Below, piece after piece: positions 12,000-24,500 of a DNA stretch of 64,000 nt. The notes below the pieces were generated by a model. It ran no database searches. It saw nothing but the letters and a program-made list of their open reading frames with translations, and was not told the origin of the DNA. The stretch covers positions 46,334,245-46,398,244 of the forward strand of contig CM067354.1 of the NCBI GenBank assembly GCA_034190875.2. The letters are read 5' to 3'. How positions within the stretch are numbered: position 1 is the stretch's first letter; every line of letters begins with the position of its first letter. The position numbers and the translations under genes are program-made. Source of the stretch: Urechis unicinctus (lineage: Eukaryota > Annelida > Polychaeta > Xenopneusta > Urechidae).

Positions 12000-13112
12000 A
12001 TGAATGCACATCTGGAACTTCTTCAGCAAATCTTTCAGATACAAGGACATCATGCTCTGCTTGATGCACAAGCTGCACTTTTTTGGGTGAGAAGGCAACG
12101 AAGGAGAAGGCATAGAAGACAACCTAGATCTTGTTGGGTGCGTCCTTGGCTTTCTGCTGAAAGAAGACTCCTATTTGGCCATTATGACCGGCTGATGGAA
12201 GAATTGAGAATGGAAGATCAACAGTCATTTTTCAATTTTCTGAGAATGCCTCCTGAGATGTTCGATGAACTTCTGAACCGAGTTGGCTCTAAACGTCAGA
12301 AGACGGACACCAGCTGCAGGAAAGCACTGGAACCAGGCGTAAAACTTGCTATCACAATACGGCATTTAGCATCTGGCGACAAGTATCCGACCCTGCAGCA
12401 CGATTTCAGGGTCGCCCGCAATACAATTACCACGTTTATTCCAGAAGTGTGCCAGGCAATTGTAGATGAATATAAAGACGAAGTGATATCTTGTCCAACA
12501 ACGCAAGGTGACTGGCGTGGAATTAGTGATGAGTTCCAGCGGAGATGGAATGTGCCACATGCCTGTGGAGCTATCGATGGCAAACATGTTGCTATCAGAT
12601 GTCCACCTAAGACTGGCTCATTGTTTCACAATTACAAGGGTTTCTTTTCATTTGTGCGGATGGCTTTAGTGGATGCCGGGTCTATGACTGATGCTCAGAT
12701 ATATAATGAATCGGAACTGAAGGAGTGTCTGGAAGATGGAACAATTTGATTTCCAGATCCAGATCTATTACCTAACGATGATCGGAACCTGCCTTACTTT
12801 ATCTTAGGTGACGACGCCTTTGGACTTAGAACCTATCTAATGAAGCCATACTCCAACCGAGGCCTGACAAAGGAAGAGTGTATAACAAACTACAGGATCT
12901 CAAGAGGGAGACGTGTAGTAGAGAATGCGTTTGGCATACTTGCCCAGTGATGGCAGATACTACTGACCACAATGATGCAAGGACCTGTCATAGTGAGAGT
13001 CATAGTTGAGGCGAAGAATTACCTCAGCGCCACGAGCTGTCTCAAAATAGGCCAGTTACAAATAGAACACGGTATTATTTCGTCTCGATCACATTCGCAA
13101 ATAAATTCATAA
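12000..13112 (+). pseudogene. Harbinger transposase (HARBI1-like, DDE_Tnp_4) pseudogene
   Basis: The first open segment (12000-12749) encodes 249 residues with typical Harbinger blocks: HYDRLMEELR near residue 61, FLRMPPEMFDELL near 79, LAITIRHLASGDKY near 115 and GAIDGKHVAIRCPP near 191. A TGA stop follows GTI at 12747-12749, and the same frame continues with [22 protein letters not shown], then a [18 protein letters not shown] block, then a second TGA at 12948-12950. The catalytic triad is all present in frame: Asp193 (AIDGKH), Asp271 (LGDDAF) and Glu308 (VVENAFG). About a dozen residues normally found after the ALVDA block are missing before GSMTDAQIYN. Two stops and this small deletion make it a recent pseudogene. 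A C-terminal helix region fades out before TAA at 13110. Confidence 0.92.
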
Positions 13113-13425
13113 GAACGTAATGAGGACGTGATAAGCACTTGGTAAGCACGTGGTGCAATCTTCCTGGTCGTAGTATGAACGTACCAATAATGCATAAGAC
13201 GTGTGCGCGCGTATTAAGAACGCATTGGACGTGATGCGCGCGTGAAGTTACGCGCAATAAGAACGTAATTGGAACGTGTGAGACGCAGTGAATGCCTGGA
13301 AGGGACGCAGTAAGGACGTAGTATGAACTTGAGCGAAGCATTTTTTAAGAATTTGACCGCGTCCTTGCTGCGTTCTTCGAAATTGCCAGGACGTAGTGCG
13401 GTCTTCATGGTCTTCGTCTAGTGTG
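13095..13425. repeat. subterminal motif cluster of the Harbinger element
   Basis: Many short near-repeats of the form AAGAACGTA, GGACGTAGTA and AAGCACGTGG occur on the plus strand, with two in inverse orientation at the far end (GCGTCCTTGCTGCGTTCTT at about 13360). Dense short subterminal repeats are often transposase or accessory-protein binding sites in Harbinger elements, so that is a reasonable role here. The CpG richness contrasts with the surroundings. Confidence 0.65.
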
Positions 13426-13695
13426 ATGGGGGTATAAAATAAAAGTTTTGAATTGTGTTCGCTGATTATTTTATGGGCAATAATGCAGTACACTATTTAC
13501 TTATATTCATTTTTGGTGTGGCGTGAACATGATAGGGTATACATGAGCACGTGATCATGCTTTGTATGGCGCCTTCTCATTAACACTCCTGTATTTCTTA
13601 TCTAACAAAGAAGTCCACAAAGATGCAGCATCCTTAACGTTTCCATTCCTATATCAAAAACATGATTGAGGCTGCTCAGCTCCTTTTCAGAGAAT

Positions 13696-14192
13696 CGCTG
13701 CCGGACAATATCACCAGTCAACACGATGAATATTGGCTCGTAAAAAAGCATATGCCATATAAGAAGTCATTATTCTGTCTGGCAGACGGACTTATGCGAT
13801 GTCATTAGGTACATGAAACAAGGCACTGGGGCATTATTCACAATTATTGGTTAGTGATTCTGTCAATCGACACGACAAGGAACCCTGTCGATATCAAGGT
13901 GCTTCAGCATTTACATAGTCAACCTACACCTGAAGTGTGAATACGAGAGATTTGGCAATTTAATTTACAGGAAGGATTAACAATGCCATTGCATTTCAAT
14001 AACTATGTATATGTTCCAATATATCCACAAAGATACAGTCATAAGTGACATTACTTATAGCAATGAGTACACGTAAGAGTAGGCTATTACCCTTACGCAT
14101 TTATATTTGGATTAAAGGTCATCCATTGTCTGTGAATAGCCATTAGTTATGCTTAGCTAACATCGGTGCTTACTTTATGATTTTCACGAAGA
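13696..14192. other. no recognisable feature
   Basis: AT-rich sequence between the Harbinger 3' flank and the assembly gap. I found no match elsewhere in the window and no credible frame. Confidence 0.5.
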
Positions 14193-14292
14193 NNNNNNNN
14201 NNNNNNNNNNNNNNNNNNNNNNNNNNNNNNNNNNNNNNNNNNNNNNNNNNNNNNNNNNNNNNNNNNNNNNNNNNNNNNNNNNNNNNNNNNNN
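14193..14292. other. assembly gap (100 N)
   Basis: Exactly 100 undetermined bases, the conventional placeholder for a scaffold gap of unknown size. Sequence on the right starts inside a copy of a dispersed repeat. The gap lies between the two copies of the 6-kb LINE-containing unit, so the relation of those copies depends on the correctness of this join. Confidence 0.98.
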
Positions 14293-14800
14293 CCCAGTGT
14301 TAATTATAGCGAACAACCTAACACCCAAAGAGGCATTAGTTGGGCGAGCTGCCTGTGATGTAATGGTGTCACGAGGGTATGATAAGTCATTTGACTAACG
14401 GCTCTCGTTCACTAATCGCATCTCGTGAAGGTTTAGTTGTCCTCCCTTGACCCTCAATCAATTGCATGGGTTTCATAACAACGGAATGTAATCGACTGTT
14501 TGCTATGGATGGTAAATTTGAACAACCATGAATCAATCTGCAGTAGTATATTCGTTTCGTCTTTTTCCTTGAACGCAACGCATGCATAATAAGTAGGTTT
14601 ATTGGATTTTTCCACGAGGCACACAAAACTGACGCTATGGTAGAGATGAATAAGCCATCACGGCTATGAGGCCCCGGGGTAAATGTAATGTAAGTAGTGA
14701 GCCTCCGAAAGCCTTTAAATAGTCACCTGAAGTCCATTTGTTTTTTCGGTTTTCCTTCTCTGTAGCTTGCAATGTCGGTAATACTCTTTGGACCATGAAC
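14293..14800 (+). repeat. dispersed repeat family R, copy 1 (left end cut by gap)
   Basis: Matches 41465-42230 and, over its first part, 46675-46790 and 39565-39690. Shared landmarks are TTAATTATAGC, AGGCATTAGTTGG, GATGTAATGGTGTCACGAGG, GATAAGTCATT, AAGGTTTAGTTGT, AATC(A/G)ATCTGCAGT and CGAAAGCCTTTAAA. It is non-coding and its superfamily is unknown. Confidence 0.8.
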
Positions 14801-15304
14801 TAATCAGCGGGCATGATCTATATTGAAACAAGTATCGAGAATTGTTGCATACTTATGTCTGTGCTTATTTCAGCCTGCAAATCTGATTGAATATTCGATA
14901 GGGATCATTTAGGAGGTATGTAATGCAATGTCTTAACATACTGTGTAGCGATTTGTATCTGATTTACTATGCCAACACGTGATGCATTAGGAGAACATAT
15001 AAACATGCAAGGATAACGCTGATAACCAAAATCGTCTTATGTTATGTGCCGATGGACAAACAGTTATTTGAGGGATATTTCTGTAATGAGCAAGGTGTTT
15101 AAAACAAAAAAGTTTATTCTAACTGTGAAAGGAGGTGACGGAATAAATGTTATGTTGATGCAGTACATCGCACAATGATATCGTTCTTTCAATATTGGAA
15201 GAAATGAATGCCGTTCTTGTAGAACGAACTTAATTTCTATCTTACATTGAATTTCGCAAAGAGGATATAGTTGCCTGCATAGTAGATTATTCGGAGCAGT
15301 AGAA
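14801..15304. other. no recognisable feature
   Basis: AT-rich sequence leading into the next microsatellite. I see nothing supportable. Confidence 0.5.
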
Positions 15305-15655
<351 letters not shown>

Positions 15656-18600
15656 TCAGTATAGAAGCATCTTGAATCTAGAATCTGTATCGAAGTGTAT
15701 ATTTAAATGCTATGCTGATATCCCCTTTGGCGATATTGGACGAGCGGCAGTGTTCTCGTGGATCGATACCACAGGTTTGTTACGTACCGTCACAAAGTAA
15801 ATATCGTATTAGTATATTTGCTTGAAATGTTCAGGTCGCAATTCATGACTGAATGACGAATACGGCGACCAGGAAGATTTAAATTTGGAAAAACCTCGCT
15901 ACTATAATGTTAATTAAAATGGAAGTATCAGGATTTGGTAGGCATAAATCTATATATGACCTCATATTACCGCATCATATAGAGCAGTGCTAAGATGCAT
16001 GGGCTTACTAGGCAGGGCACAAAGCCAACATTCGATTATTATTGGTTTCAACCATTCCAAGAGGCCACGGCGGAATCACGAAAAAAATACATTTGATCCA
16101 GAATTTGCTATCATCGCCTTTACCCACTCAGATTTTAAAGGCGACACAAATGAAAAAAAAAGCACGATTTACCGAATTTCATGCGGGCTAGTCATATAGA
16201 TTTATTGCGATGCAAGCATTTTAGCTGATATATATTACAGGATAATAATTTATGAGTCGATTGCGCCATTACAGATTCAATGATTGTCCAAAATATATAT
16301 TCAGAATGTCAAGTGCTTGATGTGGACGTGGAAGTATATGAATACGCAGCTATCATATAAAATCCAATATGTACAAGTTAGCTGATAGAAAGGATATTTA
16401 CCAATTGCTCTGCGCAGCGCGGGCTAGTGCTATAATAGAAAACTATCATCGGGAATGAAAATGACCGAAAAAACTAGAAACTGTTGCTCAATATCAACAT
16501 ATATGAAGCGGTCAATAACTCCGACATAACTGTAGGTCGGTCAATTCAATTTCGGTAAACGCCGTTTCGCTTATATGGCTACGATTATATTAGTTGTGAT
16601 ATATTTACTACCACCTTCACAGTGCTCATTTAAAGCTCAGTAGGACCTTATTCGTCTGTTCAAACTCAGAACCTTACTTACTCTGCTATTGAGGTGTTTC
16701 TGTTATATACAACGCTGCGAGCTTTCGGTTATATCAATGTTTCACTTCTGCTTTTGAGCCGGAGAGAGAATGTAACATCACAGTGAACACTGCGTGAGAT
16801 ATCAATCACAACAACAACTCTCATTTTGAGAACAACGTTTTGTTACAGCGTTTTGATGTCCATATCTTCAATTTAAGTAATGCAAGTACTGGCCCCCTTC
16901 GTCTAGATTATTTTTACTAAGGCTTTGAATGTTTATTCACAGCAATTTAAAGTTCCTCATGCATTTGTATTAGAAGTATACTCTCCAATTCCGCAATAAC
17001 GAAAGTGTAACTACATGTCCATTTGATAATAATTCAGTTTATGTTTTGGAGGAGCATTAATGAGGAATAGTAGGCAAAAGGTCACAGCCATTTCACACAG
17101 ACAAAGGGAAATTGTTGGCATACGTAATGAAGGCCTGACAATTAAACGAATGAGCCAATACCCTAAAAGTTAAACCCGTTACAAATCGCGGGTTAATTAT
17201 AAATAATATATTGCAAAATGAACAACTGGTCCATAGACATCTACTCATGACACAGTAAGTCAATGGTTGGTTGTTGCAGATACAGTATTTCCAAATTGAA
17301 GCACGATAATTAGATGTGATGTTCTCCATTGAACCTCGCCGATAAGCTTCTTCTCCAGCAGTCCCATGATTCCCCCACACGGAAGCAGTAGCTGAAAGAC
17401 TCGATTCACAAGCCTACGAGATTAATGCTCCGTATATCATGTCGTTTCGGGAGTGCAATGGCAGAAAACGTATGAGACATCATCAAAACTTGTGGGTGGT
17501 TTTCTGCAGATCTTGTAATTCCTGATGCCGACTTCGTGTCACTGCCAGAAGCATTAAGCACAAGGGGGATAATATGCTGCCTAAATGAGCTTCCGAAGAG
17601 TATGAGGATAGGTGCACCTTTGAATCTTGGTATTATGACATGTTAACGACAATAGACAGAGTATTTTAAATGCAGCACATCCGTGCTGCTTAAGAATAAC
17701 TCGCCAAACGCATAGCTATGTTCATTCTTTAACACTCATTGATCGTTACTGCCTAAAAGATGTCACTTGCATCCAAGCGGCTATATGCAGATAATATATT
17801 ACTTTTGGCACAACGTCAATATTGAATTCAGAATCGACGCACTGACCCACGACGTTTCTGATAAACTTATTATAGGGAGCCTACTTGCCAAGTACCTTAG
17901 TCAATTTGTGTTTGTTAATAAATAAGGCGCGATGTGTTTCATTGACCTTCAGTTTGTGTACGAAATTTGATGCAAAGTAGCTTTGTTGGCAATGTGTATT
18001 CATTACAACATTGCCGGAACAAGCAGTTGATATCTAACTCGCTTTACGTCGCATTAGTATACTCAGTATCCGCAATGTGTCGCCTTTGTGTGAAATGTAG
18101 AATAAAATTGATCAGGATGCTTTGCAATTAATGATGTTCTTTAGGGAATACTTCGGATAATTGTGCTGTTGCGGCGCTAAAGAATACATTCGACTACAAA
18201 GAAGCCGAACTTATCTTTTGTTGTTGTTGTTGTCAAAAGACAGCTACTAGAAACAATGTGAATGGGCTGCATGGACGCAGTGTGTTACTTGGGCGAATCA
18301 ATAGGAACAATGCTCGCTGTCTGCGTACTGTAGCAAGTATTCTTGCTTATAATGAGTGACATAATTTTTGGCATTGTGTGTTAAACAGTTAAACCTTGTG
18401 TGTTAACGTAGTTCCATACCAATATATAAGTTAGAACCACTTTACTGCCGACTTTTTAATGGACGTGCATCATCCACGATGGAGCAAATCGCCGCCATAT
18501 GCAGCGTAAATTGGACATTTGATCCCTGCGTTGTATTTGCATTATTTCACACAAATGCCCTCTTCTTTACATGATTTATGCATCGAGCATACTAAACCAG

Positions 18601-19789
18601 GGTTTATATTTTGCAGTATTGCTTAGTGAATATAGTAAATTGACCTGATGAACAATCGAATTCTTTTTAAACAATGCGGTATTGTAAGTTGATGCATGGG
18701 GATGTTTGAGGCATTTCAGATGTGAGATGCGAAGTTGTTCGTCGATGGGTGAGATGGTATGGACAAATATCCAAGCGGCTGTGATGATTACTTTGTGTCG
18801 TTTGCCAGTATGTTAATTGATTGAACCTTTCACTATGTAATAGCTCTTGCGACGCAAATATGATATTTCAGATTACAGTCAATCAAACTCTGTCAGGAGA
18901 AATCAATTCGCTCGTCATTTTGAACATTAGAAAACATCACGATATTATATTCTTCAACCAAGCCTGCCTTGTCAATACTCGTACCCCGTACGAATAAGTC
19001 AGACACAATGCCAATTGGTGTTAAGGGGAAAGAGATATGCGAGTTAAATGGCAGGAAAGGTAGATAAAGGCGGTGCCATCATGGAACGCTTCCAGTGCAA
19101 ATTACAGTACAGTACCTTTCTTTTCATGAGCATCTATATCCTTTTTGTTGTTTATTGAGGAATACACAACTTATCGCAATGAAAATTGATGTGAATAGGC
19201 GAATATATTTCATTCCATTCTTAACAGCGGCTTGGTAGGCATGGAATGTATCTCCTACATTATTACCAGGAGGTGTTCCATTGATATGGTCCTCAAAGAT
19301 TTAATTTTTGTTCTGGTATTGTCAGAACAAGACACGCAAAGTGAGGATCCCAACTGAGCAACAAGTATTGTCATTCCTATTTATCGACAAGAAGAAACGA
19401 CAGCCAGCCATTTGTCGATAAGCAATATAACTGCAGAGGCGTCTCTCATTACATACATTAAACTATACTTTTATTCGCCATTCTTTATTGGTTTGCGAGT
19501 GTCTTAGATATCAACGATTTTTCGCATTAATTGGGACCCTTTAATGTACACTAATTGACAGCATCAAAGCATATTAATGACCAATGGCTTGATGCATATG
19601 TCTATATCACTTTTCAGTAGCGGTATTATTGTCGTCGTGATTTCTGAGGTTATAATGTCCGATTCGCCACATATCATTTTCCATAATTCTCTGAAAATGG
19701 ATTTTGTAAAGGGTGCCTCATTCTTGCTGGATATACGAGATGAATCATATGTTGCTTTGAACGGGTGCAGCTGGTAGATGTCTGTTGAT
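15656..19789. other. no recognisable gene or repeat
   Basis: About 4.1 kb of AT-rich sequence. All frames are short and show no family motif. The only local structure I noticed is a short (TTG)n run at 18217-18233. I detected no copy of this segment elsewhere in the window. Confidence 0.5.
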
Positions 19790-20044
19790 CCCAACTGATA
19801 TTGTCAATAATCAAAAGACTCGGGTTGCTTTATTGGGGAAGCCTGATAGAGGCTTCTGTTTCTGCATCTGAGCTTCTCTGGTTACGGGCTGGGGCGGGAT
19901 GTTCGTTTTTCACTCCAATCGCATGAATAGGTGATGCGTTAGCAAGCCTCCAGCTGTTAGCTTCTGGGGTATTTGCTAATAAATGCTAGTGCGTAGAGAG
20001 ATCGCGGGCCGATAGTGAGTGTGGTAATATCCTCATCTATAAAA
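19790..20044. other. GC-richer segment of unknown origin next to LINE copy B
   Basis: This segment is visibly richer in G+C than its left flank and sits exactly where copy B loses homology to copy A. On the minus strand it extends the LINE frame for about 30 codons past LPPESQSA without LINE similarity. It may be another repeat fragment joined to the LINE, or ancestral target sequence. Confidence 0.4.
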
Positions 20045-20427
20045 TAGCAAAGCAGCACTGTTGGTCCAGAAGCAGACTGACTTTCCGGTGGGAGATGGTC
20101 TATGTGCTTGGTAAGGCGGTTGATGATCAACCGTGCGAGGATCTTGCTTGTGATGCACAGTAGGGATAAGCCGCGGTAGTTGTCACATAACCGGCGATCT
20201 CCTATGTTCATGTAGAGATGGATGATGGTGCCAAGTATTGATAAACATTTTCCTCTTCCCAGATAATCCTGAAAAGTTTCGCAACCATAGTAGTTTCCGC
20301 CATTTTCTTGAACACCTCCGGCGGGATTTCGTCTTCTCCTGGTGCTTTTCCACTCGACATTTGCTTGATTACTTTTGTTGTTTAGGCGACTGTTGGTATG
20401 ATGTTGAAGTCGTCGTTCACTGGACAC
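19957..20427 (-). pseudogene. LINE RT fingers fragment, copy B
   Basis: The frame covers LGRGKCLSILG, then IIHLYMNIGDRRLCDNYRG, then LLCITSKILARLIINRL, then LPPESQSASGPTVLL, after which it runs into non-LINE sequence. It contains the same RT blocks as copy A and no catalytic Asp pair. Confidence 0.8.
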
Positions 20428-20606
20428 TGAGGATCATTAGCGACGACGTCGTCTGAGATCGATTCAGCAGCTGGTCGTTTGCTGTCCCCATCTTTTAGTG
20501 ATCAGCTGTGGCGCCTTGATCAATGACTGGCCCTCAAGGTCGAACAGAGGGCCAGCTGCTCTCGACTACGGTCCGTAGACTGCCTTGAGTCCCGCGAAGA
20601 ACGTCT

Positions 20607-21060
20607 TCATGTCCTTTGCATCGTGTCACGCAGCTTAGCTTGAGCCAGCTGCTTTACCTGACAGTATAGTTCTTTTTTTGATTGCGACGTCTTCTCGTTC
20701 GCGTAATCAGTATGGGCCGTGTAGAGACGAGCAAGCAGTGGTTCCACTTTAGCGTCGCTTTCGTCGAACCAGTCCTTGTGTTTGCGACCTGCATGGCCAA
20801 TCGCATCCACAGCGGCCTTTCTTCCGGTGCTCCCAGTGGCTCGTCGCGGACCCATGATCAGTGTTGCCGAAGTCGAGGTCTGCTATTGTCATCGTGTGGA
20901 CTAGTCTTGCCCTCACTTCCGCGGAAGAGAGATTGGCTACGTTGAGCTTTTTCACCCGCTGAATGCGTTGGCGCAGAGATTTCGTCTTGAAGGTGAATGA
21001 TACTTTGCTGAGGAGCAGGGCGTGTCGTGTGTCTGACTGCACGGGTGATAGTGAGGTCGT
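20607..21060 (-). pseudogene. LINE linker fragments, copy B
   Basis: Two overlapping frames cover the endonuclease-RT linker. One is 21042-20749 with KVSFTFKTKSLRQRIQRVKK and LNVANLSSAEVRARLVHTM. The other is 20855-20607 with GRRATGSTGRKAA-like sequence, HKDWFDESD and TDYANEKTSQSKKELY. A frameshift near 20850 separates them. The same residues occur in copy A at 3850-3400. Confidence 0.75.
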
Positions 21061-21069
21061 GCCAATCTC

Positions 21070-21489
21070 CTAAGCGGATGATGCTAAAATCTCTCTGATG
21101 CCAGTGGCCAGATCGCGGGTGTCTCCATGTTGTTTTGAAGCTGTCCTTCTGTTGGTGATGACCAGCTGCTTCTCTGCCCATAGTGATAAAAAGAGGGTGC
21201 CGTTCGAATTTTCCCCACCGACTCCATAGTGACCGACGACTTTATCCCAGTCAGTGTGATCGGCACCAACTCGGGCGTTGAAGTCACCTAGCAGAAGCAG
21301 TTGGTCAGAGTATGAAGTGGCGTCAATAAGGCGACTGAGAGCCTCGTTTAACTCCTCCTTTGTCTCGTCCGGGTATGTCATAGTCGGAGCATATGCGCTG
21401 ATGATGGTGACGAAGCCGTCCTCCATCAATAGACGCATCGTCATGAGCCTGTCGCTGATGCCTTGTGGTAGTTTGTCCAGCAGCTTCAC
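21070..21489 (-). pseudogene. LINE endonuclease C-terminal half, copy B
   Basis: A 139-codon open frame with ISDRLMTMRL (residues 11-20), SAYAPT (31-36), LLLLGDFNARVG (64-75), VGHYGVGGENSNG, and a VITNRRTASKQHGDTRDLAT region. GDFNARVG contains the catalytic Asp-Asn pair of APE-type endonucleases. The N-terminal part of the domain is missing, and after ATGIREILASSA the frame is lost, with the sequence continuing in other frames (RLGDWHDLTITRAVRH, then KVSFTFKTKSLRQRIQ). Intact in this stretch but not a functional gene. Confidence 0.85.
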
Positions 21490-21520
21490 GTGTTTGAACG
21501 GATGATATATGGCAGGGGTA

Positions 21521-24500
21521 GACTATAATAGTGATGGCAGGTCTTGACGTATTGAAATTGGCCTGTATGGACGAATAAAGCATCCAACCGGTACGTAACG
21601 GAAGAATTTAAATAGAATAAAGCGGTAGTCTTTTTTTCTCCCACTTACACTACCACCTTTGAAAATAATGCCGTTTCTTGACCCTGCCATAAGATATTCG
21701 TGGTAAAGCTAAGGATTACACAGGCTTGGTGCTATGTCAACAGATACAGAACTAATACCGCCTCAGTTCAGTACGATTGCATAATAAAGCATTTTGCACA
21801 TACCAGTTCTCTCACAGCCACTTTATCATTGTCAGCATTGGAAGCTGATATCGGATATTATGAGCATGTGAGATGCATTAGTAATGGTGTAACATTGAAT
21901 GCAGTCAGATGAAATTCATGAACAACAGGCTACTGTTGCCATGACTTGCCGTATTATTCAGTTACTTCGTTAGGCTGCATAATCAATCGGCCATTGCGAC
22001 GGACATACCTAACTGTTTGAATTACAAAGCAGTCACGGTCTTGCCTATTTAGCAGCCATCGAGATAGAAAATGCACAAGTCGACATGAACATATCACAGC
22101 ACGTTATCGAATAAAATGGCAGCTCTGGGATGATCAATAATTAACCGTAAGAAGAACATCGTTCTGCACATTGAGATTTAAGTCGACGCTTGTTTTCGGT
22201 AAACGTTTGGCATATTATAAGCAATCATGACAACCATAGATGACTACTGGGACCCAACTTATTACCCCATGGTACATTTGGCATTCGACCTATACATTTT
22301 TCAGCAATCTGATGAGAGTGGCGGATGGACCTATACCAAATTATTGCAGATACTATAATCGCCAAATACGAGTCAGTATCATATACATACCGTCACTTTA
22401 TTTTAGCGTCAGATTGGTCTGCAGCCTCTACCATAGATGTAGATGTAATGTGCCTATGTACACAGTTACATCAGTATTCTTGGCAAATAATGAGGCAAAG
22501 GGACAAATGGAGAATTGGCGGAGTGCCTTTTGCCGTTTTAGCATATTAAATTCGATTTGACGTGAACAATTATGGAGATTAACCAAAAGGAAAGATCCGA
22601 AGAATGGACCTTAACCGAGGTTGCATGAATTATTTGCGCCACTTTGTTGGCACATACAGCCAAAAGACATCGACGCATCTAGTTAAAAAAAAAACCTAAG
22701 CACTCCTAACCCAAGCGCCGTTATCGGGCTGTCACGGCAATCCTGATGAACTTAGTCTGTTTTTTTATCGCTTGATGAAGCATAGAAACACAACATTAAA
22801 AGTTGTCCATGGCATTAAAGTTGGTTACATCACTTCCCTGGATGTGTATAAAGTACTTCTGTTCGGGACCACAAGATTTGTTAATAAAAAACGTCGATGA
22901 TTACTTTTCGTCAAATCAGGTGCAAATGATCGAATAAATAGTCAGGTAAACTGCCAAACTATTGGTCCTGGAAAATCAGGTGCAGCCATCGAACATAGTG
23001 ACGTGTCCAATGGCCAGTTCGTTTGTCGTAATGCAGTGTGAAATTAACGGACATCTTCGTTTGTTCTTTTGGTTATGTACGTTGTGCGTAATGAGGCCTA
23101 GAAAAGATGAACTCCATCACCTCAAAGCAAAAATACCCATGGCAAACACATGCGTTAACCTCTGTTATATGGAAAATATAACGCAGGCAAGGAGTATCCC
23201 TGCATCTCAGAGGACATATTATATGGCATTTGAAATCGAACTCGCCAGCCGACTCTTTTGTTGAAGGAGCGGCTGCTAAAAATGAATTACATAAGTCAGT
23301 TATTTGAAATTATCTCTTCAAATTATGTTTACCTAACGTGCTTTGTCGTTCAGATGGCGCTCTTCATCTCTTTCGGCAATTCTTTGAAACCTTATCGCTG
23401 TATGCAACTTATAAAATATGCATATAATCCTTTTTAGATTAGCTATTATAAAAAGATAATCAGAAGCTGTATTTTGTAGTCCACTGATATTGTTGCTGTA
23501 GGCATCTAATCATAGAAAATGTCTCTATAATACTAAAACGCACCAAGCTGCTGTAGGGCAATAGGTTAGATTACCTTTAGTCACTTTAGCTCATGCAATC
23601 CGATTCTAAGAAGCAATATAGCCCAAAGTACTAGTACATTCATAAACCTTTCAATCTTCCTTTGACTAAATGTCCATAGTTTAAACAAAATCGGTAACTG
23701 TTTGTTTTGTGATTATAGGTCATCAATGTCCTCGCATGCATTTTGAAAACACTTATACAGTGAAAACTCAAATAACGGACGGGAAAATAATTCAACTTTT
23801 GAAATTCTTCGAAAGATGCGTCAACCCAAATAAGCGGATCGGCAAGTTTTAAATCACAGAGATGCAATCGAGTCTGACTAACTGATATATATTTGTATGC
23901 GCTAGATTCCGAAATAGGATTAGTGCCATTTAAATTCTTAGCTGAGGAGGTCAGTTACATCAGCCAGGTAATATTACAGTTAGACTGAATAATCATGCGT
24001 TTCCTGATATTATGATGATGATTGTCAAGCATCAGCTGCAGCAGCAATTTTGTGAACACTCACCATTAATAAAGAGAAGCATTATGAATTTTAATATCTG
24101 CCATGTTTTGCATGCAAAACCGTGCAAAACAGATCCGCCATTAGTTCGGACGAACTTTCTGCCGATGATATGAATGATAACAACAGGATCGCTAAACAAT
24201 CCATCTCGTAACCTCAGAATAATCTATATATAGCAATGGTTTACAAACTCCAGTGTTTGTGTATTTATAGCTGCGTCGCTTATAGGGTTTGATCGAAGGG
24301 GGTTGGGGTGTTGAAATGTGGCAAACGCGAAAGAGTCGAGGGATTAGAACGCTTTGACGGTCAGTGATTCGGCTTAATAGGCAAATAAAGTAACTAAATT
24401 GTTCGAAGATGGAGCTTTCTATTTCCCAAAAACACTACTACCATTTGTGCTTCCTGACGACACTTCATGGAATAAGTGGCACTAACTTTGGAGTAAATGA

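Larger units (their letters stand above)
11641..13695 (+). mobile_element. PIF/Harbinger DNA transposon, inactive
   Basis: An element of about 2 kb holds a DDE transposase pseudogene (12000-13112). Two flanks define its approximate limits because both recur, in reverse orientation, around 34957-35632. The 5' flank 11650-11855 matches the reverse complement of 35465-35632, and the 3' flank 13519-13692 matches the reverse complement of 34957-35128. The second Harbinger gene (a Myb/SANT-like DNA-binding protein) is not seen, so the element is partial or relied on another copy. I could not confirm terminal inverted repeats or the 3-bp TWA target duplication by eye. Confidence 0.8.
20045..21520 (-). 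mobile_element. LINE fragment, copy B
   Basis: Same element as copy A, about 95% identical by eye, in the same orientation. It keeps a longer endonuclease frame (21489-21070) and RT fingers (20400-20060). A further deletion relative to copy A removes part of the linker around 20620, where the region containing the tryptophan pair (NKWW) and the Gln/Ala-rich helix is gone. The match to copy A ends at about 20045, just past the junction created by the loss of the RT palm. Both copies therefore descend from one element that had already lost its catalytic core. Confidence 0.85.
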
